Assembly (NCBI RefSeq): GCF_003711265.1
Contig: NZ_CP024634.1
Location: 1,240,001-1,304,000, forward strand
DNA length: 64,000 nt
Reading direction: 5' to 3'
Source: Bathymodiolus thermophilus thioautotrophic gill symbiont
GTDB lineage: Bacteria > Pseudomonadota > Gammaproteobacteria > PS1 > Pseudothioglobaceae
A program made the translations under genes and the position numbers. Positions 1 to 8,401 of the stretch are shown piece by piece (the stretch's first letter is position 1; each line of letters begins with the position of its first letter). The notes under the pieces are model-generated. The model saw only the letters and a program-made list of their open reading frames with translations. It did not search any database and was not told the DNA's origin.

Positions 1-253
1 CCGAATGTGGATCTAATCCGCTTACCATGCCTTTAATAGCGTTGGTGAATAATTCTTTATTATCAACATCATCTACATATAATTTTTTTATATTGCCATA
101 AGTGGCTGTAAATACTTCAAGATCTTTGAAAAACGCCTCTAGTTCTTTTCTTTCTTCAGCATTGGATATTTTTTTCTTTGCACTGTATTCTGCTGAAGCA
201 GGTAGGGTTAGCGCAAGAGCGGTAGCGATAAATAGGGTTTTCAATAAAATCAT
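1..253 (-). CDS. ctpA: Carboxyl-terminal (S41) processing protease, N-terminal fragment
   Basis: The minus strand reads from an ATG at 253 to the window edge without a stop, about 84 residues. It begins with a hydrophobic signal peptide ending near PASAEYS, then a helical stretch, and ends in GMVSGLDPHS. That last motif is the conserved N-terminal domain signature of periplasmic S41 C-terminal processing proteases (CtpA/Prc). The PDZ domain and the Ser/Lys catalytic dyad would lie beyond the edge. It is divergent from the MlaC-like gene at 352 and shares a roughly 100 bp AT-rich intergenic region with it. Family assignment rests on the N-terminus only. Confidence 0.75.
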   Translation of the reverse strand, partial: MILLKTLFIATALALTLPASAEYSAKKKISNAEERKELEAFFKDLEVFTATYGNIKKLYVDDVDNKELFTNAIKGMVSGLDPHS

Positions 254-351
254 AATATAATTATTTCCTTATATAGGTTTAAAAAGTAGATATAATAGCG
301 TTTCAAGTATTTTATTTTACTTGTTTTTATTTTCTAGATAGGGGAGAAAAA

Positions 352-960
352 ATGAAAAGATTATACACGCTGTTATTAACGCTTGGTTTGTTGCTGACAT
401 CAACTGTATTTGCATACGAAGAAATGCCAATAGAAGCGACGACAGAGGTAGTGGAAAATAACCCTGTCAAAGTTATACAATCAACTATTGTCAAACTCAA
501 CCAACTAACCACCGCATCCACCTACTCACCACGAATGATGAGTTTTCTTGTTGACCAAGAGATTATCCCCTTATTTGATTTTGATTATATTGCCAGTGAA
601 GTTCTGTCAGCAAGTTATGTTACTTTAAGTGAAGAAGAGACTGTATATTTTTCAAATATACTAAAGAAAAAAATTGTCAACACTTTGCTGATGAAATTAG
701 CACAGGGTCGTTCAAGTTCACTTAATTTTATTTCTGCAAGACCAATGAGAGGCGGCAAGATTATTGTTGTTAAGTTGAATGCAAGTGGCTATTCTCGATT
801 TGGCTTTAATGTAGATTTGTCATTTCACAAAGGGAAATCGGGCGCATGGCAGGTTTTTGATGTCGCCCTTGGTTACGACAATTTGATTAATTTTTACCAA
901 AGAATGGTGCGAGTTAAGGTGAGAAGATACGGCGTGTATGGTATGTTAAGTAGGATCTAA
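352..960 (+). CDS. MlaC/Ttg2D-like periplasmic phospholipid-binding protein
   Basis: A protein of 202 residues with a Sec signal peptide (residues 1-21, cleavage probably after VFA). The mature part follows the MlaC pattern: an N-terminal helical segment, the motif IIPLFDFDYIASEVL (compare LLPYIDIDVAVRLTL-type segments in MlaC), then a beta sheet ending in WQVFDVALGYDNLINFYQ (family form: W.v.Dv...G.sl...yr). MlaC shuttles phospholipid between the outer-membrane complex and the MlaFEDB transporter. A clear GGAG ribosome site precedes the ATG. No mlaFED genes are adjacent; a second, more typical mlaC lies at 25.7 kb. It may be a paralogue with another lipid or hopanoid cargo. Confidence 0.75.
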   Translation: MKRLYTLLLTLGLLLTSTVFAYEEMPIEATTEVVENNPVKVIQSTIVKLNQLTTASTYSPRMMSFLVDQEIIPLFDFDYIASEVLSASYVTLSEEETVYFSNILKKKIVNTLLMKLAQGRSSSLNFISARPMRGGKIIVVKLNASGYSRFGFNVDLSFHKGKSGAWQVFDVALGYDNLINFYQRMVRVKVRRYGVYGMLSRI

Positions 961-973
961 TTTATATAAAACA

Positions 974-1285
974 ATGGACAACATGGAATTATTAGAAAAA
1001 AAAGAAGATATTGAAAAGGCAACAAATGCCTTGAAGGCAATGGCACATCCGTTACGATTGAAGATTTTATGCGCTTTGAAAGGGGATGAGTTGCCTGTGC
1101 TTGAAATCGTAAAATATGTTGGCTCTTCTCAGTCTAATATTTCACAGCACATTGATATTCTTAGGACTAAAAATATTATTGAATCACGGCGTGAAGGTAA
1201 CCGAATTTTATGCAGAGTAAAAGATGCAAAAATTTTGAAATTGGTTGTCAATATACAAGCAGTTTTTTGCTCCGAATACAATTAA
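974..1285 (+). CDS. ArsR/SmtB-family winged-helix transcriptional regulator
   Basis: A protein of 103 residues with the ArsR winged-helix core: ALKAMAHPLRLKILCAL (helix 1-2), SSQSNISQHIDILRTKNII (recognition helix) and a wing SRREGNRILCRV. Single cysteines lie at LKILCALK, RILCRVK and near the C-terminus (VFCSEYN). There is no CxC metal motif in the recognition helix, so metal sensing is not evident; thiol or sulfide sensing as in BigR/SqrR-type members is possible but unproven. It starts 13 bases after the MlaC-like gene and may be co-transcribed. A second in-frame ATG lies nine bases downstream. Confidence 0.85.
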   Translation: MDNMELLEKKEDIEKATNALKAMAHPLRLKILCALKGDELPVLEIVKYVGSSQSNISQHIDILRTKNIIESRREGNRILCRVKDAKILKLVVNIQAVFCSEYN

Positions 1286-1302
1286 TCCTGATTGAAGTTT
1301 AT

Positions 1303-1379
1303 GCGCTCGTAGCTCAACTGGATAGAGTATTGGCCTCCGAAGCCAAATGTTGGGTGTTCAAATCACCTCGAGCGCACCA
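1303..1379 (+). tRNA. tRNA-Arg (anticodon CCG)
   Basis: A cloverleaf folds with acceptor GCGCTCG/CGAGCGC, an anticodon stem TTGGC/GCCAA enclosing the loop CTCCGAA (anticodon CCG, reads CGG), a T arm with GTTCAAATC and an encoded 3' CCA. It lies between the ArsR gene and lgt with no obvious terminator after it. Confidence 0.93.
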
Positions 1380-1395
1380 TATTTAAAGGAAGTTT

Positions 1396-1419
1396 ATGAA
1401 ACCTAATAACAGCTTATGA
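1396..1419 (+). other. Seven-codon leader ORF overlapping the lgt start
   Basis: AAAGGA at 1385-1390 sits at good spacing from an ATG at 1396. The ATG opens MKPNNSL and stops at TGA 1417-1419, and the lgt ATG at 1416 overlaps that stop (ATGA). The lgt ATG has no Shine-Dalgarno of its own, so the only visible ribosome site serves this mini-ORF. This looks like translational coupling through a leader peptide; it could also be chance. Confidence 0.4.
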
Positions 1420-2183
1420 TTTATCCCAATATTAATCCAGTCGCACTAGATTTAGGTTTTGTTCAAATCTATTGGTATGGCGTTATGTATCTTTTGGCGT
1501 TTTTGAGTGCTTATTTTCTGGCAAATCATCGTGCCAAACAACTGGATGATTGGAATAAGCAGCAAATAGAAGATATGATTTTTTATGGTGCTATTGGCGT
1601 GGTTGCTGGTGGTCGTTTGGGTTATATGTTGTTTTATAATTTAGATATTTTCCTTGCAAACCCACTGACGGTTTTTGCTGTGCAAAATGGAGGCATGTCA
1701 TTCCACGGCGGTCTTCTTGGTGTGATATTGGCGATGATTTTGTTTAATCGTAAATACAATAAAGCTTTTTTTACCACAGTGGATTTTATTGCGCCATTAG
1801 TGCCATTAGGTTTAGGATTTGGGCGACTTGGTAATTTTATTAATAGCGAACTTTGGGGCAAAGTTACCAACAGTCCATTTGGTATGTTTATTAATGAGCA
1901 GGGTGTTACTCGTTATCCATCACAATTATATGAGGCATTTTTAGAAGGCTGGGTGTTGTTTGTGATATTGTGGTTGTTTAGTCAAAAACCACGGGCGCCA
2001 ATGGTAATTTCCGCTTTGTTTTTAATTCTATACGGTATGTTTAGATTTATTGTTGAATTTGTGCGGATGCCTGATGTGCAATTGGGATATTTAGCGTTTG
2101 GTTGGCTAACGATGGGGCAGTTACTGAGTTTACCAATGGTTGTACTGGGTGCCTTTCTTCTTTTAAAAGCAAAGCGAGTGTGA
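1416..2183 (+). CDS. lgt: Prolipoprotein diacylglyceryl transferase
   Basis: Inner-membrane enzyme that moves a diacylglyceryl group from phosphatidylglycerol to the lipobox cysteine of prolipoproteins. The 255 residues form about seven membrane helices. Key family motifs are present: GGMSFHGGLLG (residues 92-102, with the essential His97) and GLGFGRLGNFINSELWG (132-148, the Lgt signature with its Arg and Asn). Length is slightly shorter than the E. coli enzyme. It is followed by thyA with a four-base GTGA overlap, the same gene pair as in enterobacteria. Its substrates in this window include the lipoproteins at 28.4 and 42.2 kb. Confidence 0.96.
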   Translation: MIYPNINPVALDLGFVQIYWYGVMYLLAFLSAYFLANHRAKQLDDWNKQQIEDMIFYGAIGVVAGGRLGYMLFYNLDIFLANPLTVFAVQNGGMSFHGGLLGVILAMILFNRKYNKAFFTTVDFIAPLVPLGLGFGRLGNFINSELWGKVTNSPFGMFINEQGVTRYPSQLYEAFLEGWVLFVILWLFSQKPRAPMVISALFLILYGMFRFIVEFVRMPDVQLGYLAFGWLTMGQLLSLPMVVLGAFLLLKAKRV

Positions 2184-3034
2184 AGCGTTATATTGACATT
2201 GGCAAACGAATTTTAGAAGAGGGTGTGTGGTTGTCTAATGCACGCACTGGAAAAAAAACATTAAGCATTATCGGTGCTTCGTTTGAGTATGATTTAGCAG
2301 ATGGCACTGTGCCAGTGGTAACCACTAAGAAACTTTTTTGGAAAACAGCAATTGCTGAAATGCTGGGTTATCTTCGTGGCTACCAAAGTGCAGCTCAATT
2401 TAGAGAGTTGGGGTGTAATACTTGGAATGCGAATACCAATGAAAATCAAGCTTGGCTTGACAATCCACACAGAAAAGGCAAAGACGATATGGGGCTATGC
2501 TATGGTGCGATTGGGCGGGCTTTTCCTGGGATTGAAGATGACAAGCCGTTTGACCAATACCAAAAAATTGTTACCGATTTATCTCGTGGCATTGATGATA
2601 GGCGTGAGATTATGACCTTTAACCACCCAAATCTGATTCATCGTGCCTGTTTGCCAGCCTGTATGCACACCCATCATTTTAATCTTCTTGGCGATGATTT
2701 GTATCTTGAAAGTTATCAGCGTAGTAGTGATTACGCACTCGGTCAGCCGTTTAATCATTTTCAAGTTGCATTTTTACTGCTAATTACTGCACAAATTACG
2801 GGTAAAAAGGCCAAAAAAATGCGCCACCACCTATCAAATGTGCATTTGTACGAAGACCAAGTAGAGATTTTTAAAAACGAGCAAGTGAAGCGTGAGCCAT
2901 TATCGCCACCTTCTCTTAAGATTAACCCAGCAATTAAAACCTTGAAAGATTTAGAAACCTGGGTAACCATGGAGGATTTTGAATTGATAAATTATAAACA
3001 CCACCCGGTAGTCAAATACCCCTTTACCGTATGA
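2180..3034 (+). CDS. thyA: Thymidylate synthase
   Basis: Converts dUMP to dTMP using methylene-tetrahydrofolate. I place the start at GTG 2180, overlapping the lgt stop (GTGA), giving 284 residues beginning MKRYIDIG. The reading frame is open further upstream, but that part overlaps lgt. The nucleophile lies in [11 protein letters not shown] rather than the E. coli form ALPPCH, followed by [14 protein letters not shown] (dUMP-binding RS..D....PFN) and [10 protein letters not shown]. This LPAC/C.HTH form and the length fit the longer ThyA subfamily seen in Haemophilus and Vibrio. The next gene overlaps its stop by ATGA. Confidence 0.95.
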   Translation: MKRYIDIGKRILEEGVWLSNARTGKKTLSIIGASFEYDLADGTVPVVTTKKLFWKTAIAEMLGYLRGYQSAAQFRELGCNTWNANTNENQAWLDNPHRKGKDDMGLCYGAIGRAFPGIEDDKPFDQYQKIVTDLSRGIDDRREIMTFNHPNLIHRACLPACMHTHHFNLLGDDLYLESYQRSSDYALGQPFNHFQVAFLLLITAQITGKKAKKMRHHLSNVHLYEDQVEIFKNEQVKREPLSPPSLKINPAIKTLKDLETWVTMEDFELINYKHHPVVKYPFTV

Positions 3035-3360
3035 CTTTGCCTAATTGTCCAAAATGTAATTCTGAATATGTCTATCAAGATGGTAATCTTTTGGTGTGTC
3101 CAGAGTGTGCTTACGAGTTTTCAGCAGAGGATTTAGAGGTGCAAGAGGTTGTTGTTAAAGATGCTAATGGCAATGTGCTAAAAGATGGCGATACAGTAAC
3201 AGTGATCAAGGATTTAAAGATAAAAGGCACCTCGTCAGCCGTTAAAGTTGGTACTAAGGTTAAAAATATTCGCCTGTGCGATGGCGATCATGATGTTGAT
3301 TGTAAGATTCCAGGTTTTGGCGGCATGAAACTGAAATCGGAATTTGTTAAAAAAGTTTAA
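3031..3360 (+). CDS. yjdM: PhnA/YjdM-family zinc-ribbon protein
   Basis: A 109-residue protein starting with a zinc ribbon ([21 protein letters not shown], two CxxC pairs; residues about 6-26) followed by the family C-terminal domain with [22 protein letters not shown] and [15 protein letters not shown]. This matches YjdM, long annotated as alkylphosphonate utilisation protein PhnA, although no phosphonate-lyase role is established and none of the phn genes is nearby. It overlaps thyA by four bases and so is probably translated from the same lgt-thyA transcript. Confidence 0.92.
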   Translation: MTLPNCPKCNSEYVYQDGNLLVCPECAYEFSAEDLEVQEVVVKDANGNVLKDGDTVTVIKDLKIKGTSSAVKVGTKVKNIRLCDGDHDVDCKIPGFGGMKLKSEFVKKV

Positions 3361-4025
3361 ACCGCATTCACACTTTCTATACCTTTTTGAGGTAAAAACA
3401 AGCCACAGCCTAATAGCCGATGCTCGCCAATGCCTTGTTCTTGCAAAGTAACAGATTCAACTTTTCGCAAGTCTGCAACCATTAAGGAGCGTGTGTGAAT
3501 TGTGCCGTTTGGCGTGCTGATACTTCTTTTAAGTCCTGCCATCATTTTTTTAGGCTGAATGCCCAGTGCTTGCAATTGTGTAAAAGAGGTTTGTAAAAAC
3601 TTTTCTTCGCTGGCATTTTTATCACAAGCAATATGTTTGGCAAGGACAATAAGCATATCGCTCATTAATTTTGCTTCTAATGTTTTAACGATATCAATGC
3701 TGTATTCGCCCAAATCAAGCGTTTTACCCACCAATGATTGCACAGACTTTAATTTTTCTTGAGGCACACGAATATTGAGTCTGGAGCGTTTAGAGGGGTA
3801 GTAAAACCCAGATTCATCTTGCTCCCAGCCATTGCCATCTGCCACGCTAATGTCAAAGATGCCCGCATTCACTTCTGCCAACCAAGGCAAGTGTTTTAAT
3901 AGTGCTTGAGATAGTAAGTAAGCGTGGTCAATAGGTAAAACTTTGGCACGAATGACAAACACAGCGTCTTGAATCGTCTCAGGGAGCGTAAAATGTTCTT
4001 GTTTAGTGTCTTCTTGCCAAAACAT
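3357..4025 (-). CDS. Stand-alone Cas6/Cmx6-like protein
   Basis: A 222-residue protein resembling the Cas6/Cmx6 (type I-MYXAN) family: [20 protein letters not shown] near the N-terminus (His34 in the usual DHAY/DHGY position), [21 protein letters not shown], a central TQLQALGI, and a C-terminal glycine-rich loop [19 protein letters not shown]. In CRISPR systems Cas6 is the RNA endonuclease that cuts precursor crRNA. No CRISPR repeat array and no other cas gene is visible in the window. It converges on yjdM with a four-base 3' overlap and is divergent from rnc with a 38 bp gap. Function here is unknown; an RNA-processing role is an inference. Confidence 0.7.
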   Translation of the reverse strand: MFWQEDTKQEHFTLPETIQDAVFVIRAKVLPIDHAYLLSQALLKHLPWLAEVNAGIFDISVADGNGWEQDESGFYYPSKRSRLNIRVPQEKLKSVQSLVGKTLDLGEYSIDIVKTLEAKLMSDMLIVLAKHIACDKNASEEKFLQTSFTQLQALGIQPKKMMAGLKRSISTPNGTIHTRSLMVADLRKVESVTLQEQGIGEHRLLGCGLFLPQKGIESVNAV

Positions 4026-4063
4026 AGGAATTTGGTTTTTTTAAAATACGCATATTATAAACG

Positions 4064-4726
4064 ATGGATAAATTACAAAAAAAAATTAATTATCAATTTA
4101 AAGATGTTGACTTGTTAAAGCAGGCATTAACACACCGTAGTGTTGGCAAAAGCAACAATGAGCGTTTAGAATTTTTGGGCGATAGCATCTTGGGCGTGGT
4201 GGTTGCACGCGAGCTGTATAAGCGTTTTCCACATATTGCTGAGGGTAGATTGTCGCGCTTTAAATCCTATGTGGTTAGGGGGCAAACTTTGGGATTGGTT
4301 GCGCTGGATATTAAGTTATCAAGTTTATTGATTTTGGGTTCGGGTGAATTAAAAAGTGGTGGACATAATCGCAAATCCATTCAAGCTGATGCGGTAGAGG
4401 CTATTTTGGGTGCGATTTTCTTGGAGGCAGGTTTTGATGCTGTGAATACCGTAATTTTAGATTTGTTTAAAAAATATATCAATGAAATCAATCCCAATGA
4501 CACGCTCAAAGATTTTAAAACCCAGCTTCAAGAGCGTTTACAAAAGTTCAAGCAAACCTTGCCACAATATGAACTGATTAAAACCACAGGCAAAGACCAT
4601 AACGCACTATTTACAGTTAGGTGCCTATTACAAGACCAAGCGATACAGGTGGAACAAGAGGCCAAAAGTATTAAAAGAGCAGAACAAATGTGCGCTGAAA
4701 TTTTATTGGATAAATTAAAAAAATGA
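4064..4726 (+). CDS. rnc: Ribonuclease III
   Basis: Double-strand-specific endoribonuclease that processes rRNA and other structured RNAs. The 220 residues carry the catalytic signature NERLEFLGDSILG (residues 32-44), a second acidic motif ADAVEAILGAIFLEAG (with the Glu that binds Mg), and a C-terminal dsRNA-binding domain (about 150-220) with FKTQLQERLQK. It opens the rnc-era-recO-pdxJ-acpS operon and overlaps era by four bases. lepB, which precedes rnc in many gammaproteobacteria, is absent here; instead the Cas6-like gene lies upstream on the other strand. Confidence 0.97.
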   Translation: MDKLQKKINYQFKDVDLLKQALTHRSVGKSNNERLEFLGDSILGVVVARELYKRFPHIAEGRLSRFKSYVVRGQTLGLVALDIKLSSLLILGSGELKSGGHNRKSIQADAVEAILGAIFLEAGFDAVNTVILDLFKKYINEINPNDTLKDFKTQLQERLQKFKQTLPQYELIKTTGKDHNALFTVRCLLQDQAIQVEQEAKSIKRAEQMCAEILLDKLKK

Positions 4727-5607
4727 ATCATAAAGCAGGATTTATCGCCGTTGTTGGCCGCCCTAATGTAGGCAAATCAACCTTAACAAATGAGTTAATT
4801 GGTCAGAAATTATCTATTACTTCACACCGACCGCAAACTACCCGCCATCGCATTCATGCAATCGATACTAGCGATGATTATCAAATGGTATTTGTAGATA
4901 CGCCAGGTATGCACATTGGTAATGCAAAAGCCATTAATGCCTATATGAATAGGACGGCGAGTGCCAGTATTAATGATGTTGATATTATTTTATGGCTGAT
5001 TGAAGCGGGCAAATGGACCAAAGAAGATGCCCGTGTTTTGGAGCATGTGTCTAGGGCTGAAGTGCCCGTAATTTTGTGTGTGAATAAAATTGATAAACTC
5101 AAATCCAAGCAAGCTGTATTGCCTTTTTTAGAAAAAATTGGGCAGAAATATCAGCCCAATGATTTTTTCCCACTTTCAGCCTTTAAAAAGCCTGATACTC
5201 AAGCATTGCGGACATTGATTTTAAAATATCTGCCAGAGCAAGATAATATTTTTGACCCCGATTATGTTACTGATAGAAGTGAAAAGTTTATCGTTGCTGA
5301 GTTTATTCGAGAAAAATTAATGCGTCATTTAGAGGATGAATTGCCTTATGATTTAACCGTTGAAATTGAGCAATATGAATTAGATGGCACCATGCAAAGA
5401 ATTTCAGCCAGAATTTTGGTCGAAAAAGCTTCGCAAAAAAATATTGTTATTGGCAATAAGGGTGATATGCTTAAACTTATTGGCACCGAGGCACGAAAAA
5501 GTATTGAAGGCTTTTTAGGGCGCAAAGTATTTCTTAAACTTTGGGTTAAAGTTTCCACAGGCTGGTCTGATGACAAGCGTGCATTGGCCTCATTGGGGTA
5601 TGACTAA
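4723..5607 (+). CDS. era: Ribosome-assembly GTPase Era
   Basis: GTPase that binds the 3' end of 16S rRNA during 30S maturation. G1 GRPNVGKST (12-20), G2-region HRPQTTRHRI, G3 DTPGMH, G4 NKID and G5 SAF are visible, followed by a C-terminal KH domain with VIGNKGDMLKLIGTEARK. The 294 residues match the family. It starts inside the end of rnc (ATGA) and is followed immediately, with no gap, by the YdjM-like gene, so all are likely one transcript. Confidence 0.97.
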   Translation: MNHKAGFIAVVGRPNVGKSTLTNELIGQKLSITSHRPQTTRHRIHAIDTSDDYQMVFVDTPGMHIGNAKAINAYMNRTASASINDVDIILWLIEAGKWTKEDARVLEHVSRAEVPVILCVNKIDKLKSKQAVLPFLEKIGQKYQPNDFFPLSAFKKPDTQALRTLILKYLPEQDNIFDPDYVTDRSEKFIVAEFIREKLMRHLEDELPYDLTVEIEQYELDGTMQRISARILVEKASQKNIVIGNKGDMLKLIGTEARKSIEGFLGRKVFLKLWVKVSTGWSDDKRALASLGYD

Positions 5608-6525
5608 TTGGATTCGATTACTCAATTTAGCCTTGGTGCAGTTATTGGCATTGCCATTTCACCTAAGAAAACACCAAAAGTAGCCATTATTTCAGGCTTA
5701 TTAGCAAGTTTGCCAGACTTAGATGTGCTGATTAATTATTCAAATAATTTGGACAGCACTATTAATCACAGAGGCTTTTCCCATTCCCTGTTTTTTTTAA
5801 CATTGGTGTCGCCATTATTGGCGCTTATTTTATTTAAGTTTTTTAATTATATTGATTATTTTCGCTGGTGGTTGATCACATTTTTGGCATTGACCACGCA
5901 TGCAATATTAGACAGTTTTACCATTTATGGCACCTCGTTGTTTTTGCCTTTTAGTGATGAAAAAATAATGATTGGGTCGGTATTTATTATAGACCCAATT
6001 TACACCTTGCCTCTTTTGGCGAGTTTTTTATATCTTGTGGTTCGCAAGAAACCGTGGTTAATTCAAGGAAAATCGTTCAATACAATGGCGCTGATGTTCA
6101 GTCATATTTATTTATTATTTGGTGTTATTGTTCAACAAATGTTGACGCCAGCAGGGTATGCTTTTGCTACGCCAACGCCATTTAACACTTATCTTTGGCG
6201 TGTTGTAAAAGTAGAGGATAGTAATATTTCTGAGTATTTTGTGGATATTTTTGGCAATCAAAAGACCGCCATTTCAGTCAAAAATCAACAGTCATTAGGT
6301 GAAATTAACCTTGAAAGTGTCAGCAAGTATGCCAAATTTTCAAGTAATTTTTATAATCTTGAAGTGGATGGTAATCGGTTAATTTTGCAAGATTTAAGAA
6401 TGGGCAACATCAAAAACCCAATGTTTAGTTTTGTTATTGCTGAAAAAATAGACAACCAATGGAAGCAGGTAGAGCCTTATAGGCATACCATTAAAGTTGA
6501 TGTAGGGGCAATGTTTGGTGGCTAA
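5608..6525 (+). CDS. YdjM/DUF457-family inner-membrane metal-dependent hydrolase-like protein
   Basis: A 305-residue protein with TTG start directly after the era stop; the start is supported by the family opening MDSITQFSLGAVIG. Motifs SLPDLDVL, NHRGFSHSLFF and THAILDSFTIYGT carry the conserved Asp and His residues of the YdjM/YbcI family (PF04307), predicted membrane-bound metal-dependent hydrolases. About five membrane helices fill the first 185 residues; the C-terminal 120 residues look like a soluble beta-rich domain. It separates era from recO, which are adjacent in enterobacteria. The substrate is unknown. Confidence 0.85.
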   Translation: MDSITQFSLGAVIGIAISPKKTPKVAIISGLLASLPDLDVLINYSNNLDSTINHRGFSHSLFFLTLVSPLLALILFKFFNYIDYFRWWLITFLALTTHAILDSFTIYGTSLFLPFSDEKIMIGSVFIIDPIYTLPLLASFLYLVVRKKPWLIQGKSFNTMALMFSHIYLLFGVIVQQMLTPAGYAFATPTPFNTYLWRVVKVEDSNISEYFVDIFGNQKTAISVKNQQSLGEINLESVSKYAKFSSNFYNLEVDGNRLILQDLRMGNIKNPMFSFVIAEKIDNQWKQVEPYRHTIKVDVGAMFGG

Positions 6526-6527
6526 TA

Positions 6528-7226
6528 ATGGCTAAGATTGATTTAACTCCTGCCTTTTTAATTCATCGAAGGGCGTTTAAAGACACTTCTTTGTTGCTGG
6601 ATTTTTTCACCCAAGAATATGGGAAAATCCGCTTAGTTGGGCGAGGGTCACGCAAGTCAAAGGCACCGATACAAATGTTTCAGCACATTAAAATTTCATT
6701 TTCAGGCAAAGGTGATTTAAAGTCATTGAGCGATGTAGAAGTGGATGACCAGCCAAGGAGTTTGCAAGGTGAGGCACTGATATTAGGAATGTATGCAAAT
6801 GAGTTGATTGCCCGATTATTACAAGACCAAGACCCGTATTTTGAGTTGTTTGAGATTTACAGGCAGTTTGTTAGTCAGTTGCCTGAGTTGGACAAGCAGG
6901 CAAGTTATTGGGCATTGCGTTTATTTGAAAACAGCCTGTTATCTGAGTTGGGCTATGGGCTTGATTTTGAACATGATGTTAATAGTGATGAGATTGACAC
7001 CAGTATTGAGTGTAAATATGAATATCAATCGCAAGTTGGTTTTATGAAGCGTTCTATGGGTAAAATATCGGGCAATACAATTCAGTTAATGTTAGCTGAA
7101 GATGTATTAAATGCACCAAGCGTTGAGCAACTTAAGGTGTGTAGAGATTTGAATAGGGCGAGATTACACCCATTATTGGGCAACAAGCCCTTGCAAAGTC
7201 GTTTATTATTCTGGAGTAAAAATTGA
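6528..7226 (+). CDS. recO: DNA repair protein RecO
   Basis: Mediator that helps load RecA at gaps together with RecF and RecR. The 232 residues start with the N-terminal OB fold typical of RecO ([20 protein letters not shown], then [15 protein letters not shown]), followed by an all-helical domain with [15 protein letters not shown] and [15 protein letters not shown]. No zinc-finger cysteines are obvious, as in many gammaproteobacterial members. It starts two bases after the YdjM-like gene and overlaps pdxJ. Confidence 0.93.
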   Translation: MAKIDLTPAFLIHRRAFKDTSLLLDFFTQEYGKIRLVGRGSRKSKAPIQMFQHIKISFSGKGDLKSLSDVEVDDQPRSLQGEALILGMYANELIARLLQDQDPYFELFEIYRQFVSQLPELDKQASYWALRLFENSLLSELGYGLDFEHDVNSDEIDTSIECKYEYQSQVGFMKRSMGKISGNTIQLMLAEDVLNAPSVEQLKVCRDLNRARLHPLLGNKPLQSRLLFWSKN

Positions 7227-7948
7227 GTATTTATTTAGGTGTTAACATTGATCATATAGCCACCATTAGGCAGGCGAGAGGCACCCATTATCCTTCGCCA
7301 ATTGCAGGTGCGTTATTGTGTGAACAATCAGGTGCAGACAGCATTACCTTGCATCTTCGTGAAGACAGGCGTCATATTCAAGACAGTGATGTGGAGGTTT
7401 TGCGTCAACAACTTGTCACAAAAATGAATTTAGAAATGGCAATTACCGATGAAATGATTGCCATTGCCAGCAAAATCAAGCCACAAGATTGTTGCCTAGT
7501 ACCAGAAAAACGCGAAGAATTAACCACCGAAGGCGGACTTGATGTGGTGGGTCAAATTTCTAGAATGCATGATGTTTGTACTCAATTAAATGCAGAAAAT
7601 ATCACTGTTTCTTTGTTTATCGATGCTCAAAAATCCCAAATTGACGCTGCCAAACAATGCGGTGCCCCCGTGATTGAATTACACACAGGGCATTATGCAA
7701 ATGCAACAGACGAAGCGCAACAGCGAGAATTAGAAAAAATTAAAACTATGGCAACTTACGCACATTCAATCGGTTTGCAAGTTAATGCAGGGCATGGCTT
7801 AACCCTAGAGAACACCGCAGCCATTGCCAAACTGCCTGAAATTGCAGAACTTAATATTGGTCATTCAATTATTGCCAGAGCCGTGTTTGTTGGGCTTGAA
7901 GCCGCCACTCGTGAAATGAAAAATTTAATGCTTGGTGCCAGAGAATGA
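7223..7948 (+). CDS. pdxJ: Pyridoxine 5'-phosphate synthase
   Basis: Last step of de novo vitamin B6 synthesis: condenses 1-deoxyxylulose 5-phosphate with 3-amino-2-oxopropyl phosphate. TIM barrel of 241 residues opening with [17 protein letters not shown] (the PdxJ signature), then [39 protein letters not shown] and NAGHGL. The start is a TTG overlapping the recO stop (TTGA), fixed by the conserved N-terminus. It overlaps acpS by four bases. Confidence 0.97.
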   Translation: MSIYLGVNIDHIATIRQARGTHYPSPIAGALLCEQSGADSITLHLREDRRHIQDSDVEVLRQQLVTKMNLEMAITDEMIAIASKIKPQDCCLVPEKREELTTEGGLDVVGQISRMHDVCTQLNAENITVSLFIDAQKSQIDAAKQCGAPVIELHTGHYANATDEAQQRELEKIKTMATYAHSIGLQVNAGHGLTLENTAAIAKLPEIAELNIGHSIIARAVFVGLEAATREMKNLMLGARE

Positions 7949-8340
7949 TTTACGGCATCGGCACCGACATCATCAACATTGAGCGTGTTGAACATATCTT
8001 AAATAAAAACAGAGATGGCTTTGTTAAGCGTGTGCTATCCGAACACGAACAAGCGCTATTTGCCAACAAAGGCGATAGTGCCGCCTATTGTGCCAAGCGT
8101 TTCGCCGCCAAAGAAGCCTTTGCCAAAGCCCTAGGCACAGGTATTGGAAAAATTGTCAGTTTTCAAGATTTAACCGTACACAATAACGAAAATGGCAAAC
8201 CTTATTTTATTCCCAGTGAAAAATTGCGCCTATATTTGGTGGGAAAAAACATCAAACAAGCACACCTTAGTCTATCTGATGAAAAATTTAATGCCGTGGC
8301 ATTTGTGGTGCTGGAATGTGGCAACACACAAGACAATTAA
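7945..8340 (+). CDS. acpS: Holo-[acyl-carrier-protein] synthase
   Basis: Transfers 4'-phosphopantetheine from CoA to Ser35 of AcpP (encoded at 63.6 kb). The 131 residues show [13 protein letters not shown] (Mg-binding Asp8) and [16 protein letters not shown] (catalytic Glu). It ends the rnc operon. The downstream gene is convergent, with only about 60 bp between stops and no clear hairpin terminator. Confidence 0.96.
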   Translation: MIYGIGTDIINIERVEHILNKNRDGFVKRVLSEHEQALFANKGDSAAYCAKRFAAKEAFAKALGTGIGKIVSFQDLTVHNNENGKPYFIPSEKLRLYLVGKNIKQAHLSLSDEKFNAVAFVVLECGNTQDN

Positions 8341-8401
8341 AAAAAGATGGACGCCTCAAGGTGGCTGTAGATTGCCATGTTTTAAAAATGATGTAATGTC
8401 A

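Noticed and set aside
2102-2179. ATG at 2102 as thyA start
   Set aside because: Those 26 codons lie in the lgt coding region in another frame and do not resemble ThyA; the GTG at 2180 gives the family N-terminus and length.
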